A stretch of DNA of 64,000 bases from Sphingomonas bacterium (GCA_030149245.1 JASBRX010000035.1:54084-118083); one strand, 5' to 3'; numbered from the stretch's first letter, positions 7,878 to 19,271 are shown. Program-made: numbers and translations. The notes: generated by a model not told the origin, from the sequence alone.

Positions 7878-8294
7878 ATGGCAAGCGAAGCTACCCTTGA
7901 GGCGACCAACACCGCGATCAGCTATGACGGCGGACTGACCTGCGCACTCAGCGTCACCAGTCTCGACCGCTCGATCCCATGGTACGAAAACGTGCTCGGC
8001 ATGACGCTGATGTACCGGATGGACGAGATCGCGTGGTGCGAACTGGCCTCGTCGGTCGCGCGCGTCAGCATCGGGCTGTCGCAGGTCGAAAGCGCGGGCG
8101 GACCCGGTGGCGCGACGCTTACCTTCGGCGTCACCGATCTCGACGCGGCCAAGGCGGCGCTGGATGCAGCGGGCGTACGGCAGGATGGGCCGATCAACGA
8201 AATCCCCGGCATGGTGCGCCTGCTCACCTTCTACGACCCCGACGGCAATGCGCTGATGTTCTATCAGGACCTCTCCGGCGGCGGTGAGGGTTGA
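7878..8294 (+). CDS. VOC-superfamily (glyoxalase-like) protein
   Basis: 138 residues with the vicinal-oxygen-chelate beta-alpha-beta-beta-beta pattern twice: LTCALSVTSLDRSIPWYENVLGM at the start of the first half and LTFGVTDLDAAKAALDAAGV in the second, ending FYDPDGNALMFYQ, where the glutamate usual for metal binding is replaced by Met/Gln. The family includes glyoxalase I, dioxygenases and resistance proteins, so the specific activity is open. GGGAGGA stands just before the ATG. Divergent from the HxlR-type regulator, its likely controller. Confidence 0.85.
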   Translation: MASEATLEATNTAISYDGGLTCALSVTSLDRSIPWYENVLGMTLMYRMDEIAWCELASSVARVSIGLSQVESAGGPGGATLTFGVTDLDAAKAALDAAGVRQDGPINEIPGMVRLLTFYDPDGNALMFYQDLSGGGEG

Positions 8295-8337
8295 GCCGGG
8301 TCTAGCTCTGCACGTGGAGGCGGCGTAGCATCACCCG

Positions 8338-9768
8338 ATGCTGCGCCGCCTGCTCTTCCTGACCCTCGCCGTAGCAGCATTGCCCGGCGCGCGTCAGGCC
8401 GATCCTGCGCCGCAGAACTGGTACGTCATCGCCGACAATGCCGGCGCGGTGCTCGGCCATGCCAGCACCGCCAGCCGCACACTCCCGGACGGACACGAGA
8501 CGATCGAACGGCGCGAACTCCGGCTGGCCGATGGCGAACGGCCAGCCACTACGCTCACCGACACGACCACCACCCGCTTCGACGCATCGGGCCGCCCGCG
8601 GCTGATCGTCACCGAATCGCGCGACGGTCGCACCATCCGCCGACTCGAAACCCGCATCGCAGCGACCAGCGCCACCGTCACCCGCCAGAGCGAGAGCGGC
8701 CGCCACGTCGCCCGCATCGCGCTGCCGCCCGGCACGCGCTTCGACAATGGCGAGGGGCTGATGCGTGGCTGGACGGGCGATGCGCCGCTCGCCTTCCTCA
8801 ACCTCAACCCCGCCGCCGGGCTGGTCGAGCGCATGACGATCGAACGCGCACCGACCCAGCGCCCCGGCACGCTGACCGTCCTGCGCAAACGCTATGACGG
8901 GACCGAGCTGCGCGGGATCATGCGGCTCGATCTCGACGCATCGGGGCGCATCGTCGCGGCGATCCAGCCGATGTTCGGCGTCGCGGTCACCACGCGCCCC
9001 GCCGACCGCGACACCGCACTCCGCCCGCATCCGCCCTATCGCCTGCTGCACAATGTCTTGGCCAAGTCGCCGGTGCGGATCGGCCCCGCCGCCGCACAGG
9101 GCCATATCCGCTACCGCTTCGGCTTTATCGACGGCATCGCCTTTGCCCCACCCGTAACGGGCGAGCAGCGGGTCAGCGCCGACGCCACCGGCGTGACACT
9201 CGATATCTGCACCAGCTGCGGCCCCGGCCTGCCGAGCGATCCGGCCAGCCTTGCCGATGCGCGCCGCGCCACCGCCTGGCTGCAGCATGACCATCCCCGC
9301 GTCATGGCGCTCGCCCGCCCGGTGATCCGCCGCAAGCTATCGCCCGCGCGCACGATGGAGGAGTTGGCGGTGCGTGCCCGGACGGTGATGCAGCGCATCG
9401 ACTTTACCGGGCATCGCAGCGCCGCCGACGCGCTGGCCCATGGCGCGGGGGATTGCACCGAGGATGCGGTGGTGCTTGCGGCACTCGGGCGCGCGGCGGG
9501 CATCCCGACCCGTGTCGCCAGCGGCCTCGTCTATTCGCGCGAACGCTATCACGGCGTCAGCAACGTGTTCATGCCGCACAGCTGGACGCTGGCTTATGTC
9601 GACGGCGCCTGGCGCAGCTTCGACATGTCGCTCGACGGGTTCGATGCGACCCATATCGCGCTCACCATCGGCGATGGCGATGCGCGCTCGATCACGGCGG
9701 CGGGACAGCTCGCCAGCCTGCTCGACTGGCAATCGCTGGCAGAGGTCAGGACACGGGCTTCACCGTGA
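8338..9768 (+). CDS. Exported transglutaminase-like protein
   Basis: 476 residues. A short signal peptide is followed by a beta-rich domain of about 300 residues and a C-terminal transglutaminase core. The papain-like triad is visible: Cys in GAGDCTEDA (about residue 379), His in MPHSWTLAYVDG (about 419) and Asp in WRSFDMSLD (about 432). Bacterial relatives act as cysteine peptidases or ligases in the periplasm, and the actual reaction is not predictable. The 3' end overlaps the convergent gene at 9746 by 23 bp. Confidence 0.8.
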   Translation: MLRRLLFLTLAVAALPGARQADPAPQNWYVIADNAGAVLGHASTASRTLPDGHETIERRELRLADGERPATTLTDTTTTRFDASGRPRLIVTESRDGRTIRRLETRIAATSATVTRQSESGRHVARIALPPGTRFDNGEGLMRGWTGDAPLAFLNLNPAAGLVERMTIERAPTQRPGTLTVLRKRYDGTELRGIMRLDLDASGRIVAAIQPMFGVAVTTRPADRDTALRPHPPYRLLHNVLAKSPVRIGPAAAQGHIRYRFGFIDGIAFAPPVTGEQRVSADATGVTLDICTSCGPGLPSDPASLADARRATAWLQHDHPRVMALARPVIRRKLSPARTMEELAVRARTVMQRIDFTGHRSAADALAHGAGDCTEDAVVLAALGRAAGIPTRVASGLVYSRERYHGVSNVFMPHSWTLAYVDGAWRSFDMSLDGFDATHIALTIGDGDARSITAAGQLASLLDWQSLAEVRTRASP

Positions 9769-10183
9769 CCGGCTGCGGCGCATCGTCATAGACCACCGGC
9801 AGTTCGGGGAGCGTCGCATCGGCCGGATCCTCGACCATCGCCACCGACTTGGGATCCTTGATCCCGCCGACGATGATCATGTCATAATCCTCGTCCGGGG
9901 TCGCGACCTCGATCGGAGTCGGTGCCACATCCTGCGCCGCCGCAGGCAGTCCGACCACCGCCGCCGCCAGCGCCGCAGCAGCCAGCGCCGGCCGCACCGG
10001 CAGCGTGTAACGCACGCACACCTCGGTCTCGCACCCCTTCAGGAACGCCACGCGCTCGCCATCGCTCCAGCCCGACAGGTCGAACACCTCGCGCTTGCAC
10101 ATGCGACAGAAATCGCCGTCCATGATCGCGGCCAGATCGGCCTTATAGGGACAGGGGCTGTCGATTTTCGGGAACTTGGCCAT
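9746..10183 (-). CDS. Small Cys-rich membrane protein of unknown function
   Basis: 145 residues. The N-terminal part has CP at the start, then CRMCKREV and a C-E-T-E-V-C motif, which looks like a zinc-ribbon or redox pair, followed by one hydrophobic helix (about 62-80) and an acidic exported tail ending in a Pro/Val-rich segment. ATG 10181-10183 has GGAGAG upstream; the longer reading frame to 10237 lacks one. I do not recognise a named family. The arrangement (cytoplasmic Cys cluster, helix, periplasmic tail) suggests a membrane-bound metal or redox-responsive protein, but this is inference only. Confidence 0.7.
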   Translation of the reverse strand: MAKFPKIDSPCPYKADLAAIMDGDFCRMCKREVFDLSGWSDGERVAFLKGCETEVCVRYTLPVRPALAAAALAAAVVGLPAAAQDVAPTPIEVATPDEDYDMIIVGGIKDPKSVAMVEDPADATLPELPVVYDDAPQPVTVKPVS

Positions 10184-10286
10184 GGCACGCTCTCCGGTCG
10201 TTTGCGCGATCCTACCTCTTTTTGCGGCTCGAGTCATGCCACCCGGTAAAGTCTAAACAGGCATTGCGCGATAACCATCGTTTCGA

Positions 10287-10308
10287 TATTTCTACGACTA
10301 TGGAAATA
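10287..10308. promoter_or_regulatory. Candidate ArsR operator over the arsR start
   Basis: An inverted repeat, TATTTC and GAAATA separated by 10 nt, overlaps the arsR start codon (10300). Autorepression from a site at the first gene is the usual ArsR design, and the local sequence is unusually AT-rich. Confidence 0.35.
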
Positions 10309-10626
10309 ATAGACAGTATTGCCGTCACGGCTCTGTCCGCGCTGGCGCAGGGACACCGCCTGGCGCTGTTCCGCCTGCTGGTGCAGGCCGGACCGGACGG
10401 CCTGCCCGCAGGCACGATTGCGGAGAAGCTCGGCGTCCCCGCCTCGTCGCTGTCCTTTCATCTCGCCCAGCTCAACCGCGCCGGGCTGGTCAGCCAGACG
10501 CGGCAAGGGCGCTCGCTGATCTATGCCGCAGACTATGCCGCGATGAACAGGCTGATCGGCTATCTGATGGAAAATTGCTGTGCAGGTGCCGACTGCGCGC
10601 CCGCCCCCATCCCCGCCTGTTGCTGA
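10300..10626 (+). CDS. arsR: Arsenic-responsive ArsR repressor
   Basis: 108 residues of winged helix: ALAQGHRLALFRLLV, then the recognition helix region VPASSLSFHLAQLNRAGLV and the wing RQGRSLIYAADYAAMNRLIGYL. The tail carries clustered cysteines (ENCC, ADC, ACC), suited to trivalent arsenic binding as in the C-terminal site type of ArsR. It should repress the arsC-acr3 genes until As(III) binds. The ATG at 10300 was chosen because the domain begins there; upstream residues in the open frame are not conserved-looking. Confidence 0.9.
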   Translation: MEIIDSIAVTALSALAQGHRLALFRLLVQAGPDGLPAGTIAEKLGVPASSLSFHLAQLNRAGLVSQTRQGRSLIYAADYAAMNRLIGYLMENCCAGADCAPAPIPACC

Positions 10627-10636
10627 GAGACGCGCG

Positions 10637-11071
10637 ATGCCCGATCCAGTCGATATCGTCATCTACCACAACCCCGATTGCGGCACGTCGCGCAACGCCC
10701 TGGCGATGATCCGCAACGCCGGGATCGAGCCGCATGTGGTGGAGTATCTGAAAACCCCACCCAGCCGCGCGCTGCTGGCCGAGCTGCTCGCCCGCGCCAA
10801 CGCCACCCCGCGCGACTGGCTGCGCGAAAAGGGCACGCCCTATGCCGAACTCGGTCTCGACAATGCGGCGCTGTCCGACGACGCGCTGCTCGACGCGATG
10901 CTGGAGCACCCGGTGCTGATCAACCGCCCGATCGTCGTCTCGCCGCTCGGCGTCGCATTGTGCCGTCCGTCCGAAGCGGTGCTCGACCTGCTCCCCACCG
11001 CCCAGCGCGGTGCCTTCGCCAAGGAAGATGGCGAGCGCGTCGTCGACGCCGCCGGCAACCGACTCTCCTGA
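10637..11071 (+). CDS. arsC: Arsenate reductase, glutaredoxin-linked ArsC
   Basis: 144 residues of thioredoxin-like fold. The catalytic cysteine is in [13 protein letters not shown], as in ArsC of the R773 type, and [18 protein letters not shown] carries the conserved arginines that bind arsenate. It reduces As(V) to As(III) with glutathione and glutaredoxin. It lies 10 nt after arsR and 10 nt before acr3, so the three form an operon. ATG 10637 fits the domain start. Confidence 0.93.
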   Translation: MPDPVDIVIYHNPDCGTSRNALAMIRNAGIEPHVVEYLKTPPSRALLAELLARANATPRDWLREKGTPYAELGLDNAALSDDALLDAMLEHPVLINRPIVVSPLGVALCRPSEAVLDLLPTAQRGAFAKEDGERVVDAAGNRLS

Positions 11072-11081
11072 CAGGATCATC

Positions 11082-12131
11082 ATGCAGCCCCAATCCTCCC
11101 CGCTCGGCCTGTTCGAGCGCTGGCTCTCGCTCTGGGTCGCGCTCGCGATCCTCGCCGGCCTCGCGCTCGGCCTGATCGCGCCGGGCGTTACCACAATGCT
11201 GGCGGAGCTTGAGGTTGCCTCGGTCAACCTCGTGGTGGCGGTGCTCGTCTGGGCGATGATCTACCCGATGATGGTCGGGGTCGATTTCGCCAGCATCCGC
11301 GATGTCGGGCGCAAGCCCAAGGGGCTGGTCATCACGCTGGTGGTCAACTGGCTGATCAAGCCCTTCACCATGGCCGCGCTCGCGATCCTGTTCTTCGACT
11401 GGCTCTATGCCGACCTGATCCCGCGCGATCTGGGCCAGCAATATATCGCGGGCCTGATCCTGCTCGGTGCCGCCCCCTGCACCGCGATGGTGTTCGTCTG
11501 GGCCCAGATGACCAAGGGCGACCCCGCCTATACGCTGGTGCAGGTGTCGGTGAACGACCTTGTCATGATCGTCGCCTTCGCCCCGATCGTCGCTCTGCTT
11601 CTCGGCGTGACCGACATCGTCGTGCCGTGGGAGACCTTGCTGCTCTCGGTCGTGCTTTATGTGGTGATCCCGCTGCTTGCCGGAGCGCTCACCCGCCGCC
11701 GCGTGATCGCGACGCATGGCGGCGATGCGGCAGCGGTCAACGCCTTCACCGCGCGGCTCAAACCCTGGTCGATCATCGGCCTGCTCGCCACCGTAGTGCT
11801 GCTGTTCGCGTTTCAGGCGCGCACGATCGTCGCCAACCCGCTGCTGATCGCGCTGATCGCGGTGCCGATCCTGATCCAGTCCTATGCGATTTTCGCCATC
11901 GCCTATGCCGCAGCCAAGGCGTGGCGCGTGCCCCACAACATCGCCGCGCCGTGCGCGCTGATCGGCACGTCGAACTTCTTCGAGCTGGCGGTGGCGGTCG
12001 CGATCGGCCTGTTCGGCCTGTCGAGCGGCGCGGCGCTCGCCACCGTCGTCGGCGTGCTGGTCGAAGTACCGGTGATGCTCAGCCTCGTCGCCTTCGCCAA
12101 CCGCACGCGGGGCAGTTTCCTGGCGAAATAA
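11082..12131 (+). CDS. acr3: Arsenite efflux transporter, ACR3 family
   Basis: 349 residues with ten predicted membrane helices. ACR3 signatures are present: [17 protein letters not shown], containing the essential cysteine of the fourth helix, and [22 protein letters not shown] near the end. It exports arsenite made by ArsC using the proton motive force. ATG 11082 has AGGA upstream. The gene ends the arsenic operon; a convergent lower-GC gene pair follows after 40 bp. Confidence 0.94.
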   Translation: MQPQSSPLGLFERWLSLWVALAILAGLALGLIAPGVTTMLAELEVASVNLVVAVLVWAMIYPMMVGVDFASIRDVGRKPKGLVITLVVNWLIKPFTMAALAILFFDWLYADLIPRDLGQQYIAGLILLGAAPCTAMVFVWAQMTKGDPAYTLVQVSVNDLVMIVAFAPIVALLLGVTDIVVPWETLLLSVVLYVVIPLLAGALTRRRVIATHGGDAAAVNAFTARLKPWSIIGLLATVVLLFAFQARTIVANPLLIALIAVPILIQSYAIFAIAYAAAKAWRVPHNIAAPCALIGTSNFFELAVAVAIGLFGLSSGAALATVVGVLVEVPVMLSLVAFANRTRGSFLAK

Positions 12132-12171
12132 CGCCGTGTCTCAGATAAAACGATTGATAGACACTGCAGAA

Positions 12172-12969
12172 TCAAATCAGTGTGGGCTGTCTGGTCGGCT
12201 TCATCTTAACCACGCCGATTATCATCCAAACATCCGGATACGCCGAGTGGGTGCCCATGGCGAGGGCCATGCCGTCCTGTGGATAGTCCTCACCGTAGCG
12301 CTTGCTCATCAATTCAAGCGTGCGCTGAGCGCCATACTCGCGCTCCCACTTGATAAATGTCTGCTCAACCTCCCAATCGTGACAACGACAGTCATGCGGG
12401 CCATCCTCGTCATTGTACCGATAGTAAAATTCATACGGCGCGGGCGGGAGGGGCTTCAAGGGCTGCGCACCGAACATATCCGGTTGCTTAGCCAGCCTCA
12501 CATAGGTGCTTAACCGCTCAGCTATTGCCTCATCAGACCGGCGCTTCCAATGAAACTCGACGTCTCTTGGCCTTATTAGGGCTAAGCTGCGCCCCTCCGC
12601 CCTCTCCCGCTTTACGCCACCCACCAAAGATTTCTCGAGGAACGCAGAGCGAGCATCAGGCCGAACCTTGCCAAGTAGTCTAATCGAATCTTGATCGACG
12701 TTGCGAGACTCAGAACGCCGGTCCTTGTTTGGCGAAACAAGTCGGCAATTTACGCTTACGCGGCTCCATCTGGTGAACCTTTGGTCCATCGACAGCATTC
12801 TAAAAGTAATAGGGTATAGCCGATACCATCGCCCTTCATCGTCCAAAGCTGCGACGCATACCGTCTCGCCGTGCTTGTCGCCTACCTGCGGTAATGCCTT
12901 GGCGATGATCGTCGCCTCAATCCTATGCGAGCGCGACGACTCCGGCAGTAACGCTGTTTCCTCTCTCAT
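12172..12969 (-). CDS. Unknown protein, partner of DUF488 protein
   Basis: 265 residues from ATG 12969, preceded by a GGGGGG ribosome site; a longer frame reaches 13002. I recognise no named domain. The N-terminal 120 residues look like a small beta-rich domain (VCVAALDDEGRWYRLYPITFR, RWSRVSVNCRL), then a basic region DRRSESRNVD and RPRDVEFHWKRR that could bind nucleic acid, and a C-terminal part with a CRCHDWEVEQTF motif and GMALAMGTHSAYPDVWMI. It overlaps the DUF488 gene by 47 nt, so the two are translated together. Base composition is lower in GC than the neighbours, which suggests transfer. Confidence 0.75.
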   Translation of the reverse strand: MREETALLPESSRSHRIEATIIAKALPQVGDKHGETVCVAALDDEGRWYRLYPITFRMLSMDQRFTRWSRVSVNCRLVSPNKDRRSESRNVDQDSIRLLGKVRPDARSAFLEKSLVGGVKRERAEGRSLALIRPRDVEFHWKRRSDEAIAERLSTYVRLAKQPDMFGAQPLKPLPPAPYEFYYRYNDEDGPHDCRCHDWEVEQTFIKWEREYGAQRTLELMSKRYGEDYPQDGMALAMGTHSAYPDVWMIIGVVKMKPTRQPTLI

Positions 12970-13435
12970 CGCCCCCCGCCACACGGATGGTCTTTTGGAC
13001 ACCCAAATGCCTTATCTGGAACTCAGACAACCCATTCATCGCTTGCGCAACAAGCGATCGGTGGCAATGTTTAAAATCCCGCTCGTAGCAAAGCAATGCC
13101 GAAGGGATCGATTTAGCAATTGATACCGCCGTACCCAAGGCTTCTTGCCCGGGTTCAAGCGCTAAGTGCTCAGTATAAATTTTCTTGAAATCTTCGTATC
13201 TGCCCTCGCGCGCCGCCTCCCTCCCCGGCTTCGGATCACCCAGCGGCTTCAGATGAACATACTTTATTCCTTCATCCCCAAGCGCATGTGCGAGCACATT
13301 CTTGGAAAATCCGGGGCGACGCGAGGCAGGAACGTCGCGAATGTCTATGATCTGCCTAACCCCGGCACGGTGAAGGGTCTCGATGAAGGACGCCAAATTA
13401 GCGCCCTCGTACCCAATTGTTGATAGCGTCGTCAT
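12923..13435 (-). CDS. DUF488 domain protein
   Basis: 170 residues. Typical DUF488 features are STIGYEG at the start, IIDIRDVPASRRPGFSK, and LLCYERDFKHCHRSLVA near the C-terminus, with the conserved Cys-His-Arg. The biochemical role of DUF488 is not established. ATG 13435 has GGAGGG just upstream. It is the first gene of a two-gene unit with the unknown protein at 12172, and lies 84 bp downstream of metH on the same strand, in a lower-GC pocket between two core gene clusters. The pair may be a small accessory cassette. Confidence 0.85.
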   Translation of the reverse strand: MTTLSTIGYEGANLASFIETLHRAGVRQIIDIRDVPASRRPGFSKNVLAHALGDEGIKYVHLKPLGDPKPGREAAREGRYEDFKKIYTEHLALEPGQEALGTAVSIAKSIPSALLCYERDFKHCHRSLVAQAMNGLSEFQIRHLGVQKTIRVAGGDERGNSVTAGVVALA

Positions 13436-13494
13436 CCGGCCCTCCAATGGCGCGCTCGTTCGCGAATAGTGAGTCAGCATTATGGCCAACGGTC

Positions 13495-13508
13495 AACCAA
13501 AATTGGTT
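13495..13508. promoter_or_regulatory. Short inverted repeat upstream of the DUF488 pair
   Basis: AACCAA and TTGGTT are separated by 2 nt, in an AT-rich stretch between the metH stop and the DUF488 start. On the minus strand the repeat runs into TTGACC, a possible -35 element. It could be an operator or part of a promoter for the pair. Confidence 0.25.
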
Positions 13509-13519
13509 AATGAACTAGC

Positions 13520-16126
<2,607 letters not shown>

Positions 16127-16136
16127 CTTGGTCTTT

Positions 16137-16211
16137 CGTCGCCCCGGCGAAGGCCGGGGCCGCTAGATTGGGTGCAGAAACATGGCGGCCCCGGCCTGCG
16201 CCGGGGCGACG
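16137..16211. repeat. Palindromic repeat, CGTCGCCCCGGCG family
   Basis: Two inverted arms, CGTCGCCCCGGCGAAGGCC at the left and its inverse ending GCCGGGGCGACG at the right, flank about 25 nt. It is a GC-rich variant of the GTCATCCCGGCGAAAGC family seen at 17266, 19375 and 34439. It occupies the gap between the two methionine synthase genes. Confidence 0.8.
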
Positions 16212-16212
16212 G

Positions 16213-17259
16213 TCACGCCGCCATCACAAACGGCTCCAGTCCAGCCAGCTGAGTCCGCACCGGTGGCGTCGGAATCGCGCGCGGGGGCAGGTTCTTCACC
16301 GCATCGGCAATCGCCTTGATATGCGCCGGGGTCGATCCGCAGCAGCCGCCCAGGATGTTGACCTGCCCCTGATCGGCCCATTCCTTGACCAGACCCGCCG
16401 TGGTGTGCGGCGCCTCATCATAGGCGCCCAGTTCGTTGGGCAGGCCGGCATTCGGGTAAACCATGATCAGCGTGTCGCAGAGCTTGGAGAGCGTCGCGAC
16501 ATGCGGGCGCAGCTGCTCCGCGCCGAACGAGCAGTTGAGCCCGATCGTCACCGGCTTGGCGTGGCGGATCGCGGCCCAGAACGCCTCGACCGTATGGCCC
16601 GACAGGTTGCGGCCCGACAGGTCGGTCAGCGTCATGGACATCATGATCGGCAGGTCGCGGCCCAGATCGTTCGCCGCCTCGATACACGCCATCACGCCCG
16701 CCTTGGCATTCAGCGTGTCGAACACCGTCTCGATCAGGATGAAATCGACCCCACCCTCGACCAGCGCGTCGATCTGCTCGCGATACACGTCCTTCAGCGT
16801 ATCAAAATCGATCTCGCGATAGCCCGGATCATTGACGTCGGGTGACAGCGACAGCGTCTTGTTGGTCGGGCCGAGCGCCCCGGCGACGAAGCGCGGACGG
16901 CCATCCTTCGCCTCGAACTCGTCGGCGATGCTGCGCGCCAGCTTGGCCGACTCGATATTGATCTCACGCACCAGATGCTCGGCACCATAATCGGCCTGGC
17001 TGATCCGGTTGGCGGAGAAGGTGTTGGTCTCGGCAATGTCCGCCCCCCCCTCGAAATAGGCGCGGTGGATGCTCGCGGGCACTTCCGGCATTGTCAGGGC
17101 GAGGATGTCGTTATTGCCCTTCTGGTCGTGGCTAAGGCCGAGATTGCCGGCATAGGCCGCCTCGTCCAGCTTCCAATTCTGGATCTCGGTCCCGAATGCA
17201 CCATCGGTGATCAGGATGCGCTTGGCCGCCTCGGCCAACAGTTTTTCACGTGGTGTCAT
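16213..17259 (-). CDS. metH: Homocysteine S-methyltransferase component of methionine synthase
   Basis: 348 residues of the Hcy-binding TIM barrel. It begins [15 protein letters not shown], with the zinc ligands expected in [14 protein letters not shown] and [14 protein letters not shown]. This is the N-terminal module of MetH made as a separate protein, binding and activating homocysteine for methylation by the adjacent 868-residue component. ATG 17259 was chosen; an in-frame ATG at 17271 falls inside a palindromic repeat, and neither has a strong ribosome site. It lies downstream of metF, separated by that repeat. Confidence 0.94.
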   Translation of the reverse strand: MTPREKLLAEAAKRILITDGAFGTEIQNWKLDEAAYAGNLGLSHDQKGNNDILALTMPEVPASIHRAYFEGGADIAETNTFSANRISQADYGAEHLVREINIESAKLARSIADEFEAKDGRPRFVAGALGPTNKTLSLSPDVNDPGYREIDFDTLKDVYREQIDALVEGGVDFILIETVFDTLNAKAGVMACIEAANDLGRDLPIMMSMTLTDLSGRNLSGHTVEAFWAAIRHAKPVTIGLNCSFGAEQLRPHVATLSKLCDTLIMVYPNAGLPNELGAYDEAPHTTAGLVKEWADQGQVNILGGCCGSTPAHIKAIADAVKNLPPRAIPTPPVRTQLAGLEPFVMAA

Positions 17260-17265
17260 TTCAAT

Positions 17266-17344
17266 CGTCATCCCGGCGAAAGCCGGGATCTCCCTAATCT
17301 TGGCGCGCCCTTGTGGCGCGAGACCCCAGCTTTCGCTGGGGTGA
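17266..17344. repeat. Palindromic repeat, GTCATCCCGGCGAAAGC family
   Basis: The left element is a hairpin, GTCATCCCGGCGAAAGCC ending GGGAT, and the right element is ACCCCAGCTTTCGCTGGGGT ending in GAC. The outer ends are inverted copies. It sits between metF and the metH N-terminal gene and touches the latter's possible alternative start, so it may shape translation initiation. Confidence 0.82.
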
Positions 17345-17348
17345 CCGT

Positions 17349-18269
17349 TCAGGCCGCCACGCTCGCCGCCGCCCCGCGCGGGCGCACGCCCAGCAGGTGG
17401 CAGATCGCGTAGCTCAGCTCGGCCCGGTTGAGCGTGTAGAAGTGGAACTGCCGCACGCCGCCCGCATAAAGGTTGCGGCACAACTCCGCCGCCAGCGTCG
17501 CGGAAACCAGCTGGCGCGCCGCCGGACGGTCATCCAGCCCCTCGAACAGCCGCTCCATCCAGCCCGGCACCGCCGTCCCGCACATTGCCGACATCTTCTG
17601 GACCGCGGCAAAGCTCATCACCGGCATGATCCCGGGCACGATCTCCGCATCGATCCCCGCCGCCGCCGCCGCATCGCGGAAGCGCAGAAAGGTATCGGCC
17701 TCGAAGAAGAACTGCGTGATCGCGCGGTTCGCGCCCGCGTCGATCTTGCGTTTGAGGTTGTCCAGGTCATGCGCCGCGTCGGGCGAATCCGGGTGGCATT
17801 CGGGATAGGCCGCGACCGAAATCTCGAACGGGTGCAGCTTGCGCAGCCCCGCGACCAGATCGGCGGCATTCTCGTACCCGCCAGGATGGGTCGCATATTT
17901 CTCGCCCGCACGCGGCGGATCACCGCGCAGCGCGACGATGTGGCGCACGCCCGCCGCCCAATATTCCTCGGCCACTGCGTCGATCTCGGCCTTGGTCGCG
18001 TCGACGCAGGTGAGGTGCGCAGCGACCGCGATCGGCGTTTCGCGGGCGATCCGGGCAACGGTGTTGTGCGTCCGCTCGCGCGTCGTCCCGCCCGCGCCAT
18101 AGGTCACCGACACGAAGCGCGGATCGAACGGGCTCAGCGTTTCGACCGACTCCCACAGCGTCTTTTCCATCGCTTCGGTCTTGGGCGGGAAGAATTCGAA
18201 GCTGACGTCGATGTCGCCTGCAACGTCCGCGAACAGCGGCGGTGCGGACGGGTCGCGATCGATACTCAT
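17349..18269 (-). CDS. metF: 5,10-methylenetetrahydrofolate reductase
   Basis: 306 residues of FAD-dependent TIM barrel: SFEFFPPKTEAME at the N-terminus, VSVTYGAGGTTRERT, HIVALRGDPP, and GANRAITQFFFEAD for FAD and folate binding. It makes the 5-methyltetrahydrofolate used by methionine synthase. The start overlaps the stop of the upstream ArsR-methyltransferase gene in ATGA, so regulator and enzyme are translationally coupled. The order regulator-metF-metH-metH makes one methionine-cycle operon. Confidence 0.96.
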   Translation of the reverse strand: MSIDRDPSAPPLFADVAGDIDVSFEFFPPKTEAMEKTLWESVETLSPFDPRFVSVTYGAGGTTRERTHNTVARIARETPIAVAAHLTCVDATKAEIDAVAEEYWAAGVRHIVALRGDPPRAGEKYATHPGGYENAADLVAGLRKLHPFEISVAAYPECHPDSPDAAHDLDNLKRKIDAGANRAITQFFFEADTFLRFRDAAAAAGIDAEIVPGIMPVMSFAAVQKMSAMCGTAVPGWMERLFEGLDDRPAARQLVSATLAAELCRNLYAGGVRQFHFYTLNRAELSYAICHLLGVRPRGAAASVAA

Positions 18270-19240
18270 GCTGCCTTCACCTCATTCACTGGCAGTTGTT
18301 CACCCGGCTGTCCCGCCTTGCGGCCCAGCCATAATTTCACGGTCAGCGCGCCGCCCTCCAGCGTCTGGATCTGGACCGGCGCCAGCCCGGCCTTGCCGAA
18401 CCAGCCGAGCATCTGCTCGTCCGAAAATCCGAGGCGCACATGGCCCTCGCGCGTCCGCAATTCCTCACGATCATGCGGCGCGAAATCGACGATCAACAGG
18501 CGACCGCTTGGCGATAGCACCCGCGCTGCCTCCCCGATCGCGGCCCCCGGCTGCTGCGCGAAGTGCAGCACATGGTGCAGGATCGCCGCATCCGCCTCGC
18601 CATCGCTCATCGGCAGTGCATAGAGGTCCGCCTGGCGCAGCTCGGCATTGCCAACGCCCTGTTCCGACAGCTTCGCCCGCGCCAGCCGCAGCATTTCCGA
18701 CGATCGATCGATCCCCAGCGCGCTGTCGGCATGCGGCGCGAACAGCTCGAGCATCCGCCCGGTGCCGGTACCGATATCGATCAGCCGCGCAATCGGCGCC
18801 GCGCCCAAAGCCGCGACCATCGCTGCCTCGACCTGTTCCTCCGCGACATGCAGCGAGCGGATCGCGTCCCATTCGCCGGCATGCGCCTCGAACCACTCGG
18901 CCGCAGCAGCCGCGCGATCGGCGCGCACCGCCGCCAGCCGCGCGCTGTCCGCCACCGCCCAATGATCCTCGGTTTCGCTGCGCCATGCATCGATGGCGGC
19001 AAAGATCGGCCCGGTCCGCTTCGCCTCGCCCAGCGCGACGAACACCCAGCTGCCTTCCTTGCGCCGCTCGGCCAGGCCGGCATCGCACAGAATCTTCACA
19101 TGGCGGCTCACCCGCGGCTGGCTCTGCCCCAGCACCTGCGCCAGCTCACCCACCGACAGCTCCATCAGCCGCAGCAGCGCAAGAATGCGCAGCCGCGTCG
19201 AATCCGCGAGTGCGCGGAAGGATTCGAGCGCCGTGTTCAT
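18266..19240 (-). CDS. ArsR-family regulator fused to a SAM methyltransferase domain
   Basis: 324 residues. Residues 1-85 form an ArsR winged helix (ALADSTRLRILALL, then QSQPRVSRHVKILCDAGL). After a helical linker, a class I methyltransferase fold carries IDIGTGTGRMLELFAP (about 163) and LHHVLHFAQQP. The methyltransferase fold probably senses SAM or S-adenosylhomocysteine rather than methylates. This architecture and its place at the head of a metF-metH operon resemble the SahR-type regulators known from proteobacteria; the identity is inferred. A perfect 22-bp palindrome lies 9 nt upstream of its ATG. Confidence 0.88.
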   Translation of the reverse strand: MNTALESFRALADSTRLRILALLRLMELSVGELAQVLGQSQPRVSRHVKILCDAGLAERRKEGSWVFVALGEAKRTGPIFAAIDAWRSETEDHWAVADSARLAAVRADRAAAAAEWFEAHAGEWDAIRSLHVAEEQVEAAMVAALGAAPIARLIDIGTGTGRMLELFAPHADSALGIDRSSEMLRLARAKLSEQGVGNAELRQADLYALPMSDGEADAAILHHVLHFAQQPGAAIGEAARVLSPSGRLLIVDFAPHDREELRTREGHVRLGFSDEQMLGWFGKAGLAPVQIQTLEGGALTVKLWLGRKAGQPGEQLPVNEVKAA

Positions 19241-19249
19241 AGGTATAGA

Positions 19250-19271
19250 GATATAAAGATATCTTTATATC
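19250..19271. promoter_or_regulatory. Perfect 22-bp palindrome, likely autoregulatory operator
   Basis: Every base of 19250-19271 pairs with its mirror position. The centre is AAGATATCTT, flanked by GATATA and TATATC. It is the most AT-rich spot in the neighbourhood and lies just upstream of the ArsR-methyltransferase gene. As ArsR dimers bind palindromes, it is the obvious site for autoregulation of the methionine-cycle operon. Confidence 0.75.

Noticed and set aside
10054..10103. Transposase or integrase remnants near the arsenic operon
   Set aside because: No transposase-like motif on either strand; the operon is uniformly GC-rich and appears chromosomal.
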